Of a stretch of DNA of 64,000 nt, positions 51,428-59,402 are shown piece by piece. A program made the translations under genes and the position numbers. The notes under the pieces are model-generated. The model worked only from the letters and a program-made list of their open reading frames with translations, was not told the DNA's origin and did not search any database. Source of the DNA: JADFQT01 sp965216025. Its GTDB lineage: Bacteria; Chloroflexota; Dehalococcoidia; Lucifugimonadales; UBA3495. The first letter of the stretch is position 1. Every line of letters begins with the position of its first letter. The DNA lies in assembly GCA_965216025.1 (NCBI GenBank), contig CBDCEX010000016.1:457770-521769 (forward strand). The letters run 5' to 3'.

Positions 51428-51865
51428 TTAGCGAAATTTCTCCGGATAAATCGTAGCGGTGACGGCGGTACTGGGGGTCGCCACGGCGACCGAGCCATAC
51501 AAGGGTCAACGCCGCTTCCAGGTGTCGACCAGGTATTGCCCTTGGTCATCGTCGACGCCCCACATCTGGAAATGAATCCGCACGTCGTCGTAGACCGAAA
51601 TCTCCCCCGGTGTCTTCTCCCGATCTCGATACGATTCGACGCTAACGTCCATCCAGTCCAGCGGAATATGCTCGGTATCAGCGATGCCTTCTACCATGTT
51701 TACCGCGCAGGCCGTGATTCCGGAGAGGAATAGCTCCCCAGCCCCCACTTCATCACCCCCGCTGCCGTCGGCGACCCAGTGATGATTGCGGGCGTTACAA
51801 ATGGCCCGTCCGCGAGTCCCGGTGCTGTAGCTGCGAACCTGGTATGCCAGCGTAAGCTCTGCCAT
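51428..51865 (-). CDS. OsmC-family protein with in-frame TGA, putative selenoprotein
   Basis: From ATG 51865 the frame runs 119 codons to TGA at 51506-51508, then 25 further codons to TAA at 51428. With Sec the length is 145, normal for OsmC; without it the last strand-helix unit is lost. The first redox Cys is in LFLSGITACAVNMVEGIA (residue 53). The TGA falls in DTWKRR-U-PLYGSVAV, exactly where OsmC-type proteins have the second conserved Cys followed by Pro. OsmC proteins are thiol peroxidases using this Cys pair, and Sec-containing OsmC-like proteins have been described. A 6-bp hairpin with CGUG loop begins 15 nt after TGA. Upstream gene is a Rid protein; downstream is the BtuF-like Sec candidate. 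Confidence 0.78.
51476..51491 (-). promoter_or_regulatory. Candidate SECIS hairpin in the OsmC gene
   Basis: Minus-strand GGTCGC-CGTG-GCGACC: a perfect 6-bp stem (7 if C-G closes further) with CGUG loop, loop offset 21-24 nt after the TGA. Confidence 0.65.
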
Positions 51866-51922
51866 TTCCCTCTCCTGCCTTCTTCGAAATTACCGGGAAA
51901 TTTGCCGGGAACCTGCCCCAGA

Positions 51923-52438
51923 CTAGGCAGCCACCCGGTAAGCGATGCACTCCACTATTTCTATCGCCAAGGGTTTTTGGGCCAAGCCAGTGGTGCCGAT
52001 GACCGCCCGGCAGGGTTGGTTTGGCACGAATTCCTTATAGACCTCGTTCAGTAGCGGCCACTGATCCATATCTGTCAAGAACACCACCAGCGTCACCACC
52101 CGACTGAAGCTGGTTTGGGCCGCCGCTAAAGTGGTCTGCACGTGGCGGAAAGCGGCCCGATATTGCTCCTTGGCCGATTGCCCCACCACCACTCCGTCAA
52201 AACCGGAGGAAGTGGTGCCCCGGCACAGCACCTTGATCGCCCGCACCTTAAGCATCCTGGTTAAGTCCTCATCAAAATAGTCGCTGTACAGGCCGGTGCG
52301 GTAGGACACGAGCTCAGTGGATTGGTGCCGCCCCTCGGCAATGATCAGGTCCAGCAAACCGTCCCGCTGCTGAAAGGGGAGGGATTGGGCACGCGCAATG
52401 GTCATGGCATCCAACTCGGACAGACTTAGTTCTGCCAT
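51923..52438 (-). CDS. RidA-family protein with N-terminal extension
   Basis: 171 residues. The last ~115 residues form the Rid/YjgF/UK114 fold: VVVGQSAKEQYRAAFRHVQTTLAAAQTSFSRVVTLVVFLTDMDQW, then FVPNQPCRAVIGTTGLAQKPLAIEIVECIAY with the typical PxxRxxxG-like segment (PCRAVIG). The usual active Arg is present. The first ~55 residues (LSELDAMTIARAQSLPFQQ) are extra and unrecognised. Rid proteins hydrolyse reactive enamines. It is the first gene of a possible Rid-OsmC-BtuF-like run on the minus strand. Confidence 0.8.
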   Translation of the reverse strand: MAELSLSELDAMTIARAQSLPFQQRDGLLDLIIAEGRHQSTELVSYRTGLYSDYFDEDLTRMLKVRAIKVLCRGTTSSGFDGVVVGQSAKEQYRAAFRHVQTTLAAAQTSFSRVVTLVVFLTDMDQWPLLNEVYKEFVPNQPCRAVIGTTGLAQKPLAIEIVECIAYRVAA

Positions 52439-52856
52439 GACTGTTCCCCTTTGGGGAAATCTTCAGCGCCATCCCCGTTCGGACTCGGCCAGACGAACCC
52501 GGGCCATCGCCAGTAATATTATCCGCCCTCGCTGGCTCGCGCAAGTTTTCCCATTGAGTCCAAACCCCGGGAGTCCACGGACAGGTCAATTTGGAATACC
52601 TGGGAACACCATCCCTTTCCTTGGGGGTCGGGTTTCTGGAACCGCCTAGAATACTGCTTCCTCAATAACAAGAATTGTGCTATGCTCTGGCTGATATCAG
52701 CTACCTTGCCCCTATTCCAGGCCGGGCATGGCGGCGACCCAGCATCACTCTTTTGTCGTCGCATTTTTATTAATCATTGAAAGCGCATACGGCGCCCCGA
52801 AAAGTCCCGGTCTGGCACTGTGACCTAGGATGGGCCGGGAAAGGGGGTAAAGAAAA
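52439..52856. other. Intergenic region between divergent genes
   Basis: 418 bp between the Rid gene and the PIN-TRAM gene. Short promoter-like pieces (TAGAAT near 52648, TATGCT at 52681) lack good -35 partners. No gene or terminator recognised. Confidence 0.4.
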
Positions 52857-53909
52857 ATGTATGAGATATGGACCATCCGGGTATTGGGAGCCGGCGGCTT
52901 CGGAGTCTTGGGTTGGAGAATGGGCCGGGTCGTCTCCGAGTTTTCTCCAGGCCCGGACCGGCTTTTATGGCCCTGGGGACTGCTGCTAGCCGGCCTGCCT
53001 CTGGGTGCGCTGGTGGCTCCTTACCTGACCCTGAAACCTTTGCACAAGACCATCGACTATATAAATTCAATTCCCGGTTCTACTCTGATTGCCGGGGTTC
53101 TTGGCCTATTGGTTGGACTAATCGTGGCGTCCCTGATCGCCATCCCGCTGTACACGCTCAGCGGCTGGTTTGGCTGGGGCCTCCCCTTTATTGTCACCTT
53201 CACCCTGGGCATGACCGGTCTGTGGCTGGGGGTGCAGCGCGGTCGGGATATGAGAGCGATATTCCCCGCCTTGGAGAGTAAACGCCCTCAGGAGTCCTCG
53301 CGAGACGGCCGTAACGGCTCCATACTGGTAGATACCAGCGCCATAATCGACGGACGGATAGCTGATTTGACCTCCACCGGATTCGTGGAAGGGACCCTGG
53401 TGGTTCCCAGATTCGTACTGGACGAACTGCGGCATATTGCTGATTCCAGTGATCCTTTGAGAAGGAATCGTGGCCGCCGCGGTTTGGAAGTGCTGGGCAA
53501 ACTCCGAGGCGAAGAAAAAGTTTCGCTGGAAGTGCTAGACGTGGGGGTCGATCCCGGCGACGAGGTGGACTCCCAGCTGGTGAAGCTGGCCAGATCAATG
53601 AAATCTTCCATCTTGACCACAGATTACAACCTGAATCGAGTGGCGGAGCTCCAGGGAGTCCAGGTCCTCAACGTAAATGAGCTGGCCAACGCCCTGAAAT
53701 CGGTGGTGCTGCCGGGCGAAGAGATGCGGGTTAACATCGTCCAGGAAGGCAAAGAAGCCGGCCAGGGCGTGGCTTACTTGGATGACGGCACCATGGTGGT
53801 AGTGGAAGGAGGCCGGCGCTACATCAATGCTTACCACGACGTGGTGGTAACCCGGGTTCTGCAAACCGCAGCGGGTCGAATCATCTTCGCCCAATCCAGG
53901 AACGGCTGA
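52857..53909 (+). CDS. PIN-TRAM domain membrane protein (YacL-like)
   Basis: 350 residues. Four N-terminal transmembrane helices (for example LLWPWGLLLAGLPLGALVAPY and LIAGVLGLLVGLIVASLIAIPL), then a PIN domain (SILVDTSAIIDGRIADL with its catalytic Asp pair; ILTTDYNLNRVAELQGV with the C-terminal Asp) and a TRAM domain (VNIVQEGKEAGQGVAYLDDG, then VVVEGGRRY). This is the YacL family of putative membrane RNases, usually upstream of ispD as here (7 bp gap). GGGGG precedes the ATG. Confidence 0.93.
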   Translation: MYEIWTIRVLGAGGFGVLGWRMGRVVSEFSPGPDRLLWPWGLLLAGLPLGALVAPYLTLKPLHKTIDYINSIPGSTLIAGVLGLLVGLIVASLIAIPLYTLSGWFGWGLPFIVTFTLGMTGLWLGVQRGRDMRAIFPALESKRPQESSRDGRNGSILVDTSAIIDGRIADLTSTGFVEGTLVVPRFVLDELRHIADSSDPLRRNRGRRGLEVLGKLRGEEKVSLEVLDVGVDPGDEVDSQLVKLARSMKSSILTTDYNLNRVAELQGVQVLNVNELANALKSVVLPGEEMRVNIVQEGKEAGQGVAYLDDGTMVVVEGGRRYINAYHDVVVTRVLQTAAGRIIFAQSRNG

Positions 53910-53916
53910 CCAGGGC

Positions 53917-54657
53917 ATGTCCGCCGGCCCTCTTCCCGGCCCCCTCCAGTCTACGGAGGATACGGCTCCCACCTTAGGAGCCATAGTGGTGGCCGCCGGT
54001 TCAAGTAGCCGCATGGGGGGCATCGACAAGGTATTCACGCCCCTTCTGGGCATTCCCCTGGTTGCCCACTGCCTGGACCAGCTGGAGACCTTCCCCTCCG
54101 TCGCACGAATCGCTTTAGTGCTTTCCCAGCAATCCCTTGGCTTGGGCGAAGAGCTGGTGCGCTTGCGAAAATATACCAAGGTCTCCAGCGTCTGCGCCGG
54201 TGGAGCCAGGCGCCAGGATTCGGTGAGGCTTGGGCTGGAAGCTCTCGGTCCTTGCGGCTGGGTGCTGGTGCATGACGGCGCTCGACCCTGCCTGGACCAT
54301 TCTTTGCTGGAACGCGGTTGGGATGCGGTGAGACGTTGCGGAGCCGCGCTGGCCGGTGTGCCGGTTAAAGACACCATCAAAGTAGTTTCTCCGGAGCAGA
54401 CCGTTAAAGAAACGCCCCCCCGAGCAGGGCTCTGGGCCGCCCAAACGCCCCAGTTTTTTCGTTACGATCTGTTGCAGCGGGCCCATCAGCAATGCCGGGA
54501 ATCGGTGACCGACGACGCCGCGATGGTGGAGCAGTTGGGCCACCCGGTCCAAATGTTTCTGGGCTCCTACGAAAACTTGAAAATAACAACTCCGGATGAC
54601 CTGACCATTGCCGAAGCCCTCCTGACCCGCAGATACTCGGCACAATCCGGCCAATGA
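53917..54657 (+). CDS. ispD: 2-C-methyl-D-erythritol 4-phosphate cytidylyltransferase
   Basis: 246 residues. After a 20-residue leader the nucleotide-binding motif is VVAAGSSSRMGGIDKVFTPLLG; DGARPCLDHSLLERGWDAV and KETPPRAGLWAAQTPQFFRYDLL are also diagnostic, ending with a KITTPDDLTIAEALL segment typical of IspD. It makes CDP-methylerythritol in the MEP isoprenoid pathway. Follows the PIN-TRAM gene and precedes ispF by about 420 bp that hold a dispersed repeat. Confidence 0.95.
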   Translation: MSAGPLPGPLQSTEDTAPTLGAIVVAAGSSSRMGGIDKVFTPLLGIPLVAHCLDQLETFPSVARIALVLSQQSLGLGEELVRLRKYTKVSSVCAGGARRQDSVRLGLEALGPCGWVLVHDGARPCLDHSLLERGWDAVRRCGAALAGVPVKDTIKVVSPEQTVKETPPRAGLWAAQTPQFFRYDLLQRAHQQCRESVTDDAAMVEQLGHPVQMFLGSYENLKITTPDDLTIAEALLTRRYSAQSGQ

Positions 54658-54689
54658 CCACCATGTCTGTTAGGAAGGTGGGTTAGAAG

Positions 54690-54995
54690 CCATTCTTTCG
54701 CCACTGCGAGCCCTTCGGCATTGCTCAGGATAAACTCCGCGAAGGGCCCAAAGTCCCTGGGCACATGGTCCTGAGGCCATTGGATAGGGCGGAGTTGCAG
54801 GACTAACTCAGGTGGTAATACGGACCAAGGATTTAGATTCCTCAGTTGCTTAGCTCTTGCTCTGTAAATAGCCCGTTCGCCCTTTGAGAGCCTCAGGACG
54901 AACGGGATACCTACCGCTCGTGGTGAGCCCGTCGATCCATGAGCCGAGGGGAACCCATTTTCATGCTTCGGTGGCGGTCCACCGAAGCATGAAAA
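54690..54995. repeat. Dispersed intergenic repeat, copy R3
   Basis: Between ispD and ispF. It holds the GAGCCCTTCGGC..GATAAACTCCGCG block of R1 and the TAAATAGCCCGTTCGCCCTT / GAGCCTCAGGACGAACGGGA / GTGGTGAGCCCGTCGA block of R4, plus a hairpin ATGCTTCGGTGG...CCACCGAAGCAT. The repeat separates two genes that are usually adjacent. Confidence 0.8.
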
Positions 54996-55075
54996 CCCGG
55001 AATGACATGGGTCTTTTTGAGGTAGTCCATAAGCCAGGATGGCAATCCCACCTATTCGCCACAGGTTGATTTGTC

Positions 55076-55570
55076 GTGACATTTAGAGTCGGCATCGGGT
55101 TCGACTCCCATAGCTTGTCGCCGGGACGCCGGCTGGTGTTGGGAGGCGTGTCCATCCCCCACGATCAAGGATTGGTAGGTCACAGCGACGGCGATGTGCT
55201 GATCCACGCCATAATGGACGCCCTGCTGGGGGCCGGAAATTTGGGGGACAAAGGCGCCCATTTTCCATCCTCGGACCCAGAATATAAAGATATTTCCAGT
55301 CTGGTTCTACTGGCCAAGGTGGCGGAGCTGCTGGAATCTGCTTCTTGGCGCATATCTAATGTTGATGCTACAATATTGGCGCAAAACCCCCGGCTGGCTC
55401 CCTTTGTCGGGGCTATGACCGAGCAGACGGCTGGCGCCCTCGATCTACCCGCCGAAAGGGTTAGCATCAAGGTCACGACCACCGACTACTTGGGGTTTGT
55501 CGGGAGGGAAGAGGGGATTGCCGCTTGCGCGGTGGCGGCAATCGAGAAAGACCCAGAGAAAGGCCCATGA
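55076..55570 (+). CDS. ispF: 2-C-methyl-D-erythritol 2,4-cyclodiphosphate synthase
   Basis: 164 residues, GTG start at 55076. RVGIGFDSHSL (metal-binding Asp/His), VGHSDGDVLIHAIMDALLGA (third ligand His and helix), DKGAHFPSSDPEYK and the C-terminal TTTDYLGFVGREEGIAACAV are the family signature. Forms MEcPP from CDP-ME 2-phosphate in the MEP pathway. It overlaps cysS by ATGA, so the two are translationally coupled. Confidence 0.96.
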   Translation: MTFRVGIGFDSHSLSPGRRLVLGGVSIPHDQGLVGHSDGDVLIHAIMDALLGAGNLGDKGAHFPSSDPEYKDISSLVLLAKVAELLESASWRISNVDATILAQNPRLAPFVGAMTEQTAGALDLPAERVSIKVTTTDYLGFVGREEGIAACAVAAIEKDPEKGP

Positions 55571-56943
55571 GATTGTTCAACACCCTGACGGGGAAAGATG
55601 AGGAGTTTGTACCGTCCGACGGGAAAACCGTCAAGATGTATGTCTGCGGGGTAACCCCCTATTCGGCCACCCATGTCGGACATGCCCTCAGCTACGTCGT
55701 TTTCGACACCTTGCGCCGCTACCTGGAATTCTTGGGGTACCGGGTAAAGTACGTCCAGAACTTCACCGACGTCGATGACAAGATAATCCAGCGAGCCCAG
55801 GAAGCGGGGATCAGCGGAGAGGAGCTGACCGACCGGTATATTAGCGACTTCTTCACTACCATGGACAGTCTGAATATTCAGCGAGCCGATTCCTACCCCC
55901 GGGCCACCCAGGAGATCCCCGCAATAATAGAAACCATTGAAACCCTGATTAGGAAGGAGTTCGCCTATCCCTCCGGCGGCGATGTGTACTTCCGGGTTAC
56001 CAAGAGCGAGGACTACGGCAAGCTGAGCCATCGTACGCTGGATGGAATGATCGCCGGAGCGCGAGTGCAGGTGGATGAGAACAAAGAGCATCCCATGGAC
56101 TTCGCCCTCTGGAAGGCGGCCAAACCCGGTGAGCCGGCCTGGGACAGCCCCTGGGGACCGGGACGGCCCGGCTGGCACATTGAGTGCACTGCCATGGCGC
56201 TGGACCGGCTGGGCGACCCCCTGGACATCCACGGCGGGGGACATGACCTGGTCTTCCCCCACCACGAGAATGAGATAGCCCAGAGCGAGGCATACACCGG
56301 CCGGACCCCCTTCGCGCGCCACTGGGTGCACAACGGCCTCCTCCAGCTGGGCGAAGACAAGATGAGCAAATCCCTGGGCAACCTGGTTTCGGCGGAAGAA
56401 GCCCTGGCTCAATACAGCCCCGACGCCTTGCGGATTTATTTTTTGGAATCGCATTACCGCAGTCCCCTGAGCTATAGCTCGGCGGGCGCTGCTGCCCGGG
56501 AACGAAGCATGGAGCGCTTGCGCCATGCCCTGCGGCCCGCCGGTTCCGATGGTGAATTACTGGATCCCGAGCCCTTCCGAGAGCGGTTTCTCAACGCGAT
56601 GGACAACGACCTGAACACTCCCCAGGCACTGGCGTGCCTGTTTGACCTGGCGCGGGAGCTAAACCGGGCCGGGGAAGCGGGCAAAAACGTCGGCCCGGCC
56701 CAGGACGCCCTGCGGGAGCTGGGAGGGCTTCTGGGGTTGACCTTCAAGGAAAGGGATTCTGGGGACCAGCACCGCCTGGCGGCCAAACCCTTTATTGACC
56801 TGCTGGTCAACACGCGACTGGAGTTGCGGAGGGCCAAGCAGTTTGCCTTGGCGGACCAGATACGGGACGAATTAGCCAAACAGGGCGTCACGGTTGAAGA
56901 CACGTCCCAGGGGTCCGCGTGGCAATATCAATCTACCCTTTAG
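55567..56943 (+). CDS. cysS: Cysteinyl-tRNA synthetase
   Basis: 458 residues from ATG 55567 (overlapping the ispF stop); the longer in-frame opening is not needed. Class I motifs: CGVTPYSATHVGHALSYVVF (Cys zinc ligand and HIGH-like THVGH), FTDVDDKIIQRA, GRPGWHIECTAMA (zinc ligands), HHENEIAQSEA and KMSKSLGN. C-terminal helical DALR domain and a RAKQFALADQIRDELAKQGV end. Charges tRNA-Cys. The ispD-ispF-cysS order is common. Confidence 0.96.
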   Translation: MRLFNTLTGKDEEFVPSDGKTVKMYVCGVTPYSATHVGHALSYVVFDTLRRYLEFLGYRVKYVQNFTDVDDKIIQRAQEAGISGEELTDRYISDFFTTMDSLNIQRADSYPRATQEIPAIIETIETLIRKEFAYPSGGDVYFRVTKSEDYGKLSHRTLDGMIAGARVQVDENKEHPMDFALWKAAKPGEPAWDSPWGPGRPGWHIECTAMALDRLGDPLDIHGGGHDLVFPHHENEIAQSEAYTGRTPFARHWVHNGLLQLGEDKMSKSLGNLVSAEEALAQYSPDALRIYFLESHYRSPLSYSSAGAAARERSMERLRHALRPAGSDGELLDPEPFRERFLNAMDNDLNTPQALACLFDLARELNRAGEAGKNVGPAQDALRELGGLLGLTFKERDSGDQHRLAAKPFIDLLVNTRLELRRAKQFALADQIRDELAKQGVTVEDTSQGSAWQYQSTL

Positions 56944-56984
56944 TGGCCACCCTAAAATCTTAAATTCCGCTCCTCCACTACGTT

Positions 56985-57135
56985 GCAGTTGCTCTGTAAA
57001 TAGCCCCTTCGCCCTTCGAGAGCCTCAGGACGAACGGGATCCCTACCGCTCGTGGTGAGCCCGTCGAACCATGAGCCGAGGGGAATCCATTTTCATCTGT
57101 CGGTGGCGCTCCGCCGGAGCATGAAAGCTCCCAAT
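56985..57135. repeat. Dispersed intergenic repeat, copy R4
   Basis: TGCTCTGTAAATAGCCCCTT...GAGCCTCAGGACGAACGGGA...GTGGTGAGCCCGTCGA...GGGGAATCCATTTTCAT, then GGTGGCGCTCCGCCGGAGCAT. Almost collinear with the second half of R3 and inverted in R2. Confidence 0.85.
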
Positions 57136-57236
57136 GACATAGTTCTTCATGCTATTCTGTATTCGTCAGCGCCAAAAATTACATATCCTTGACCCTCGTT
57201 GGGTTCCCATCTGAACAATGATTTCTTATTACTCCC

Positions 57237-58649
57237 ATGATTGAACGCCCAGAATGGAAATTCCTCGCCCAAATAGTTGGTAGTGAGCACGTCCTGACCG
57301 ACCCCTACGACTTGGACCGATACTCGGGCGATGCCTTAACTCCGTCCCGCGCCTTTGGAGCCGAAGCGGCTTTCGAGCGGCTGGCAGATTTGGTGGTGCG
57401 CCCCGGTTCCACCGCTCAGGTGTCCCAGGTTCTGGCCTGGGCCCAAGAGACCGGGACGCCGGTTATCCCCTACGGCGGCGGAACCGGCGTAATGGGAGGC
57501 GTGCTTCCGGTGCAGGGGGGCGTCGTCCTGGACCTGGGGAGATTGAACCGCATATTGGAGATCAATCCGCTGGACATGACGGCTACCGTGGAGGCCGCCG
57601 TGGTGCTGGAAGACCTGGAGGACGCTCTATTTGAGCGGGGATTGATGCCCGGACATGACCCTTACAGCGTGCCCATTGCCACGGTAGCCGGCACCATTTC
57701 CACCAACGGCGTAGGATACCGGGCAGGAGCCTACGGCCCCATGGGAGACCAGGTGGTGGCGATGGAGGTGGTTCTGCCCGACGGGCGGATCATTACCACC
57801 CGGTCGGTACCCAATTACTCTTCCGGCCCCAATCTGAATCATTTGTTCATCGGCAGCGAAGGGGTGTTCGGGGTGATCACCCGGGCCACCATCAAGGTAT
57901 TCCGGCTGCCGGAATCCCAGGTCTTCGGGGCCATGGACTTCGACAGTTTTGATCAGGGTTTTCGAGCAGCCGCTGAGCTGCACGCCCTGGGCGTCCGGCC
58001 CACGCTGTTGGACCTGACTGAAGAGGAGGATCGAATCCGGCTGTATTTGCTGTTCGAAGGCTTCCGCGAGGGTGTGACTGCCCGAGAAAAGCGGGCTAGA
58101 CAGGTATGCAGCGAATTTGGCGGACGGGACCTGGGCCCGGAGCCGACCCTCGATTATTGGGCCGGCCGCCACGAATCGGCCGAAAATTATAAGCGGACCG
58201 CCCTGGGCAAGTCACGCCAGGAGCGCTGGAACCGGCGCCGAGCCCGGGGCTTTGACTACTTGCACCTAGGACTACCCATCAGCCAGGTTCTGGAGTACCG
58301 GCGACAAGCGGAGCAAATTCTATCCTCCTGCCGGGTCCGAGTGGTCGAGTACGCCATTTGGAGCCGCCCTGAGTTCTTTTCCATGATGGTGGTTCCTGAA
58401 GAGGGTGGCAATGCTGACTCCGAAGCCGAGTTCCAGGCCGACTTCCGGGAAAATTTCGGCAATGCTGTGGAGCGGGTACTGACCCTAGCCCAGGATATGG
58501 GCGGCGTCATGGAATACTGCCACGGCGTTGGAATTAAGCTTAACCACCTGCTGTCTCGGGAAATGGGTGTTGGTCACGACGTGGTCCGGCAGTGGAAGCA
58601 GACTCTGGACCCGGCTAATATTCTCAATCCCGGCAAATTGGGCCTGTAG
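57237..58649 (+). CDS. GlcD-type FAD-linked oxidase
   Basis: 470 residues. FAD-binding PCMH domain: DLVVRPGSTAQVSQVLAWA, IPYGGGTGVMGG, TVEAAVVLEDLEDAL, then TISTNGVGYRAGAYGPMGDQ and the C-terminal oxidase domain ending MEYCHGVGIKLNHLL (conserved HGxG) and LDPANILNPGKLGL. It resembles glycolate/D-lactate or alkyl-dihydroxyacetone phosphate dehydrogenases; which acid it oxidises is not evident. No separate iron-sulphur partner is adjacent. Confidence 0.92.
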   Translation: MIERPEWKFLAQIVGSEHVLTDPYDLDRYSGDALTPSRAFGAEAAFERLADLVVRPGSTAQVSQVLAWAQETGTPVIPYGGGTGVMGGVLPVQGGVVLDLGRLNRILEINPLDMTATVEAAVVLEDLEDALFERGLMPGHDPYSVPIATVAGTISTNGVGYRAGAYGPMGDQVVAMEVVLPDGRIITTRSVPNYSSGPNLNHLFIGSEGVFGVITRATIKVFRLPESQVFGAMDFDSFDQGFRAAAELHALGVRPTLLDLTEEEDRIRLYLLFEGFREGVTAREKRARQVCSEFGGRDLGPEPTLDYWAGRHESAENYKRTALGKSRQERWNRRRARGFDYLHLGLPISQVLEYRRQAEQILSSCRVRVVEYAIWSRPEFFSMMVVPEEGGNADSEAEFQADFRENFGNAVERVLTLAQDMGGVMEYCHGVGIKLNHLLSREMGVGHDVVRQWKQTLDPANILNPGKLGL

Positions 58650-58921
58650 CGAGTATTTACCCAACCGGAGAACCAGAATCTCTACGCCCATCTGCTGGCG
58701 GCAGGCTCCTGGTCCTCGCCCAACCGGTCCCTGAACTCCTTTTTCTAAGCTAAAGCCACTGGGGCACGGCATGCCGTACTTCTACCAAGCCGAAACGTCT
58801 GTTTCGTCGTCCAGACCATTCTCATTCCTGTTTTCGCGACTTCTATAGTCAATAACCTGTGCGTAGTGTGTGAAGCCGGTTTTCATTAGGTTTTATGATA
58901 CTGCCCTCAAGGCGTTATGTG

Positions 58922-58950
58922 TTGACATGATGCAAGCCTGGGTGTACTAT
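58922..58950 (+). promoter_or_regulatory. Near-consensus promoter of the 58-residue gene
   Basis: TTGACA (58922-58927), 17-bp spacer, TACTAT (58945-58950), about 126 bp before the ATG. The rest of the gap 58650-59076 shows nothing recognisable. Confidence 0.8.
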
Positions 58951-59076
58951 TAATAAAGATGATGTTGGAAGCCTAGCACTATTGACAACGGCCATATAGC
59001 CAGGGATCGTTAGTTCTGAGGCAAACCCCAGCAAGCGTCAATAAAAAGGGCCCGAAGCGACCCAAGGAGTTCAAAG

Positions 59077-59253
59077 ATGGCAGTTCATTTACATTTCCAC
59101 GATAGGGGGATTTTACCCAAGCTGGGGCATCAGATCGTCGCGATTTACGACTGGCTGTCCGGTCCGCCCATGACCAAGGACGAGCGGATTAGCCGCACGG
59201 TGGCGGAGACAGAGACGGAGACTATAAAGCAGTTGGGAGGTTCCAGCCTTTAG
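59077..59253 (+). CDS. Unknown 58-residue protein
   Basis: ATG with AGGAG 8 bp upstream, a strong promoter and a terminator, so it is likely expressed. The product starts MAVHLHFHDRGILPKLGHQI and ends with VAETETETIKQLGGSSL; the middle IYDWLSGPPMTKDERISR is helical and charged. Three His in the first eight residues could bind metal. No family recognised. Too short for routine gene finding. Confidence 0.7.
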   Translation: MAVHLHFHDRGILPKLGHQIVAIYDWLSGPPMTKDERISRTVAETETETIKQLGGSSL

Positions 59254-59342
59254 TCTCGACCATCCCAGCCCTATGGGCATAGCCCAGCACTGAGGTTCCA
59301 GCCTTTAGTCTCGACCATCCCAGCCCTATGGGCATAGCCCAG
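59237..59342. repeat. Tandem duplication of a 51-bp unit
   Basis: 59237-59287 is repeated identically at 59292-59342, separated by 4 bp (period 55). The first unit contains the last codons and stop of the 58-residue gene, so its 3' end has been copied. Each unit includes GGGCATAGCCC. Confidence 0.92.
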
Positions 59343-59345
59343 TGA

Positions 59346-59388
59346 GGACCCGTCCGTTTAGAGATAGCGGACGGGTCCTTGCTTGTTT
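59346..59388 (+). terminator. Rho-independent terminator
   Basis: GGACCCGTCCG, 11-nt loop, CGGACGGGTCC, then TTGCTTGTTT. Perfect 11-bp stem after the 58-residue gene and its duplicated tail. Confidence 0.9.
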
Positions 59389-59402
59389 ATTTGGTCCCAT
59401 AT

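Noticed and set aside
55095..55125. GGGTTCGACTCCC as a tRNA T-arm
   Set aside because: It lies inside the ispF coding sequence and no cloverleaf can be formed around it.
59237..59342. CRISPR-like array from the repeated 51-bp units
   Set aside because: Only two units with a 4-bp spacer; it is a plain tandem duplication.
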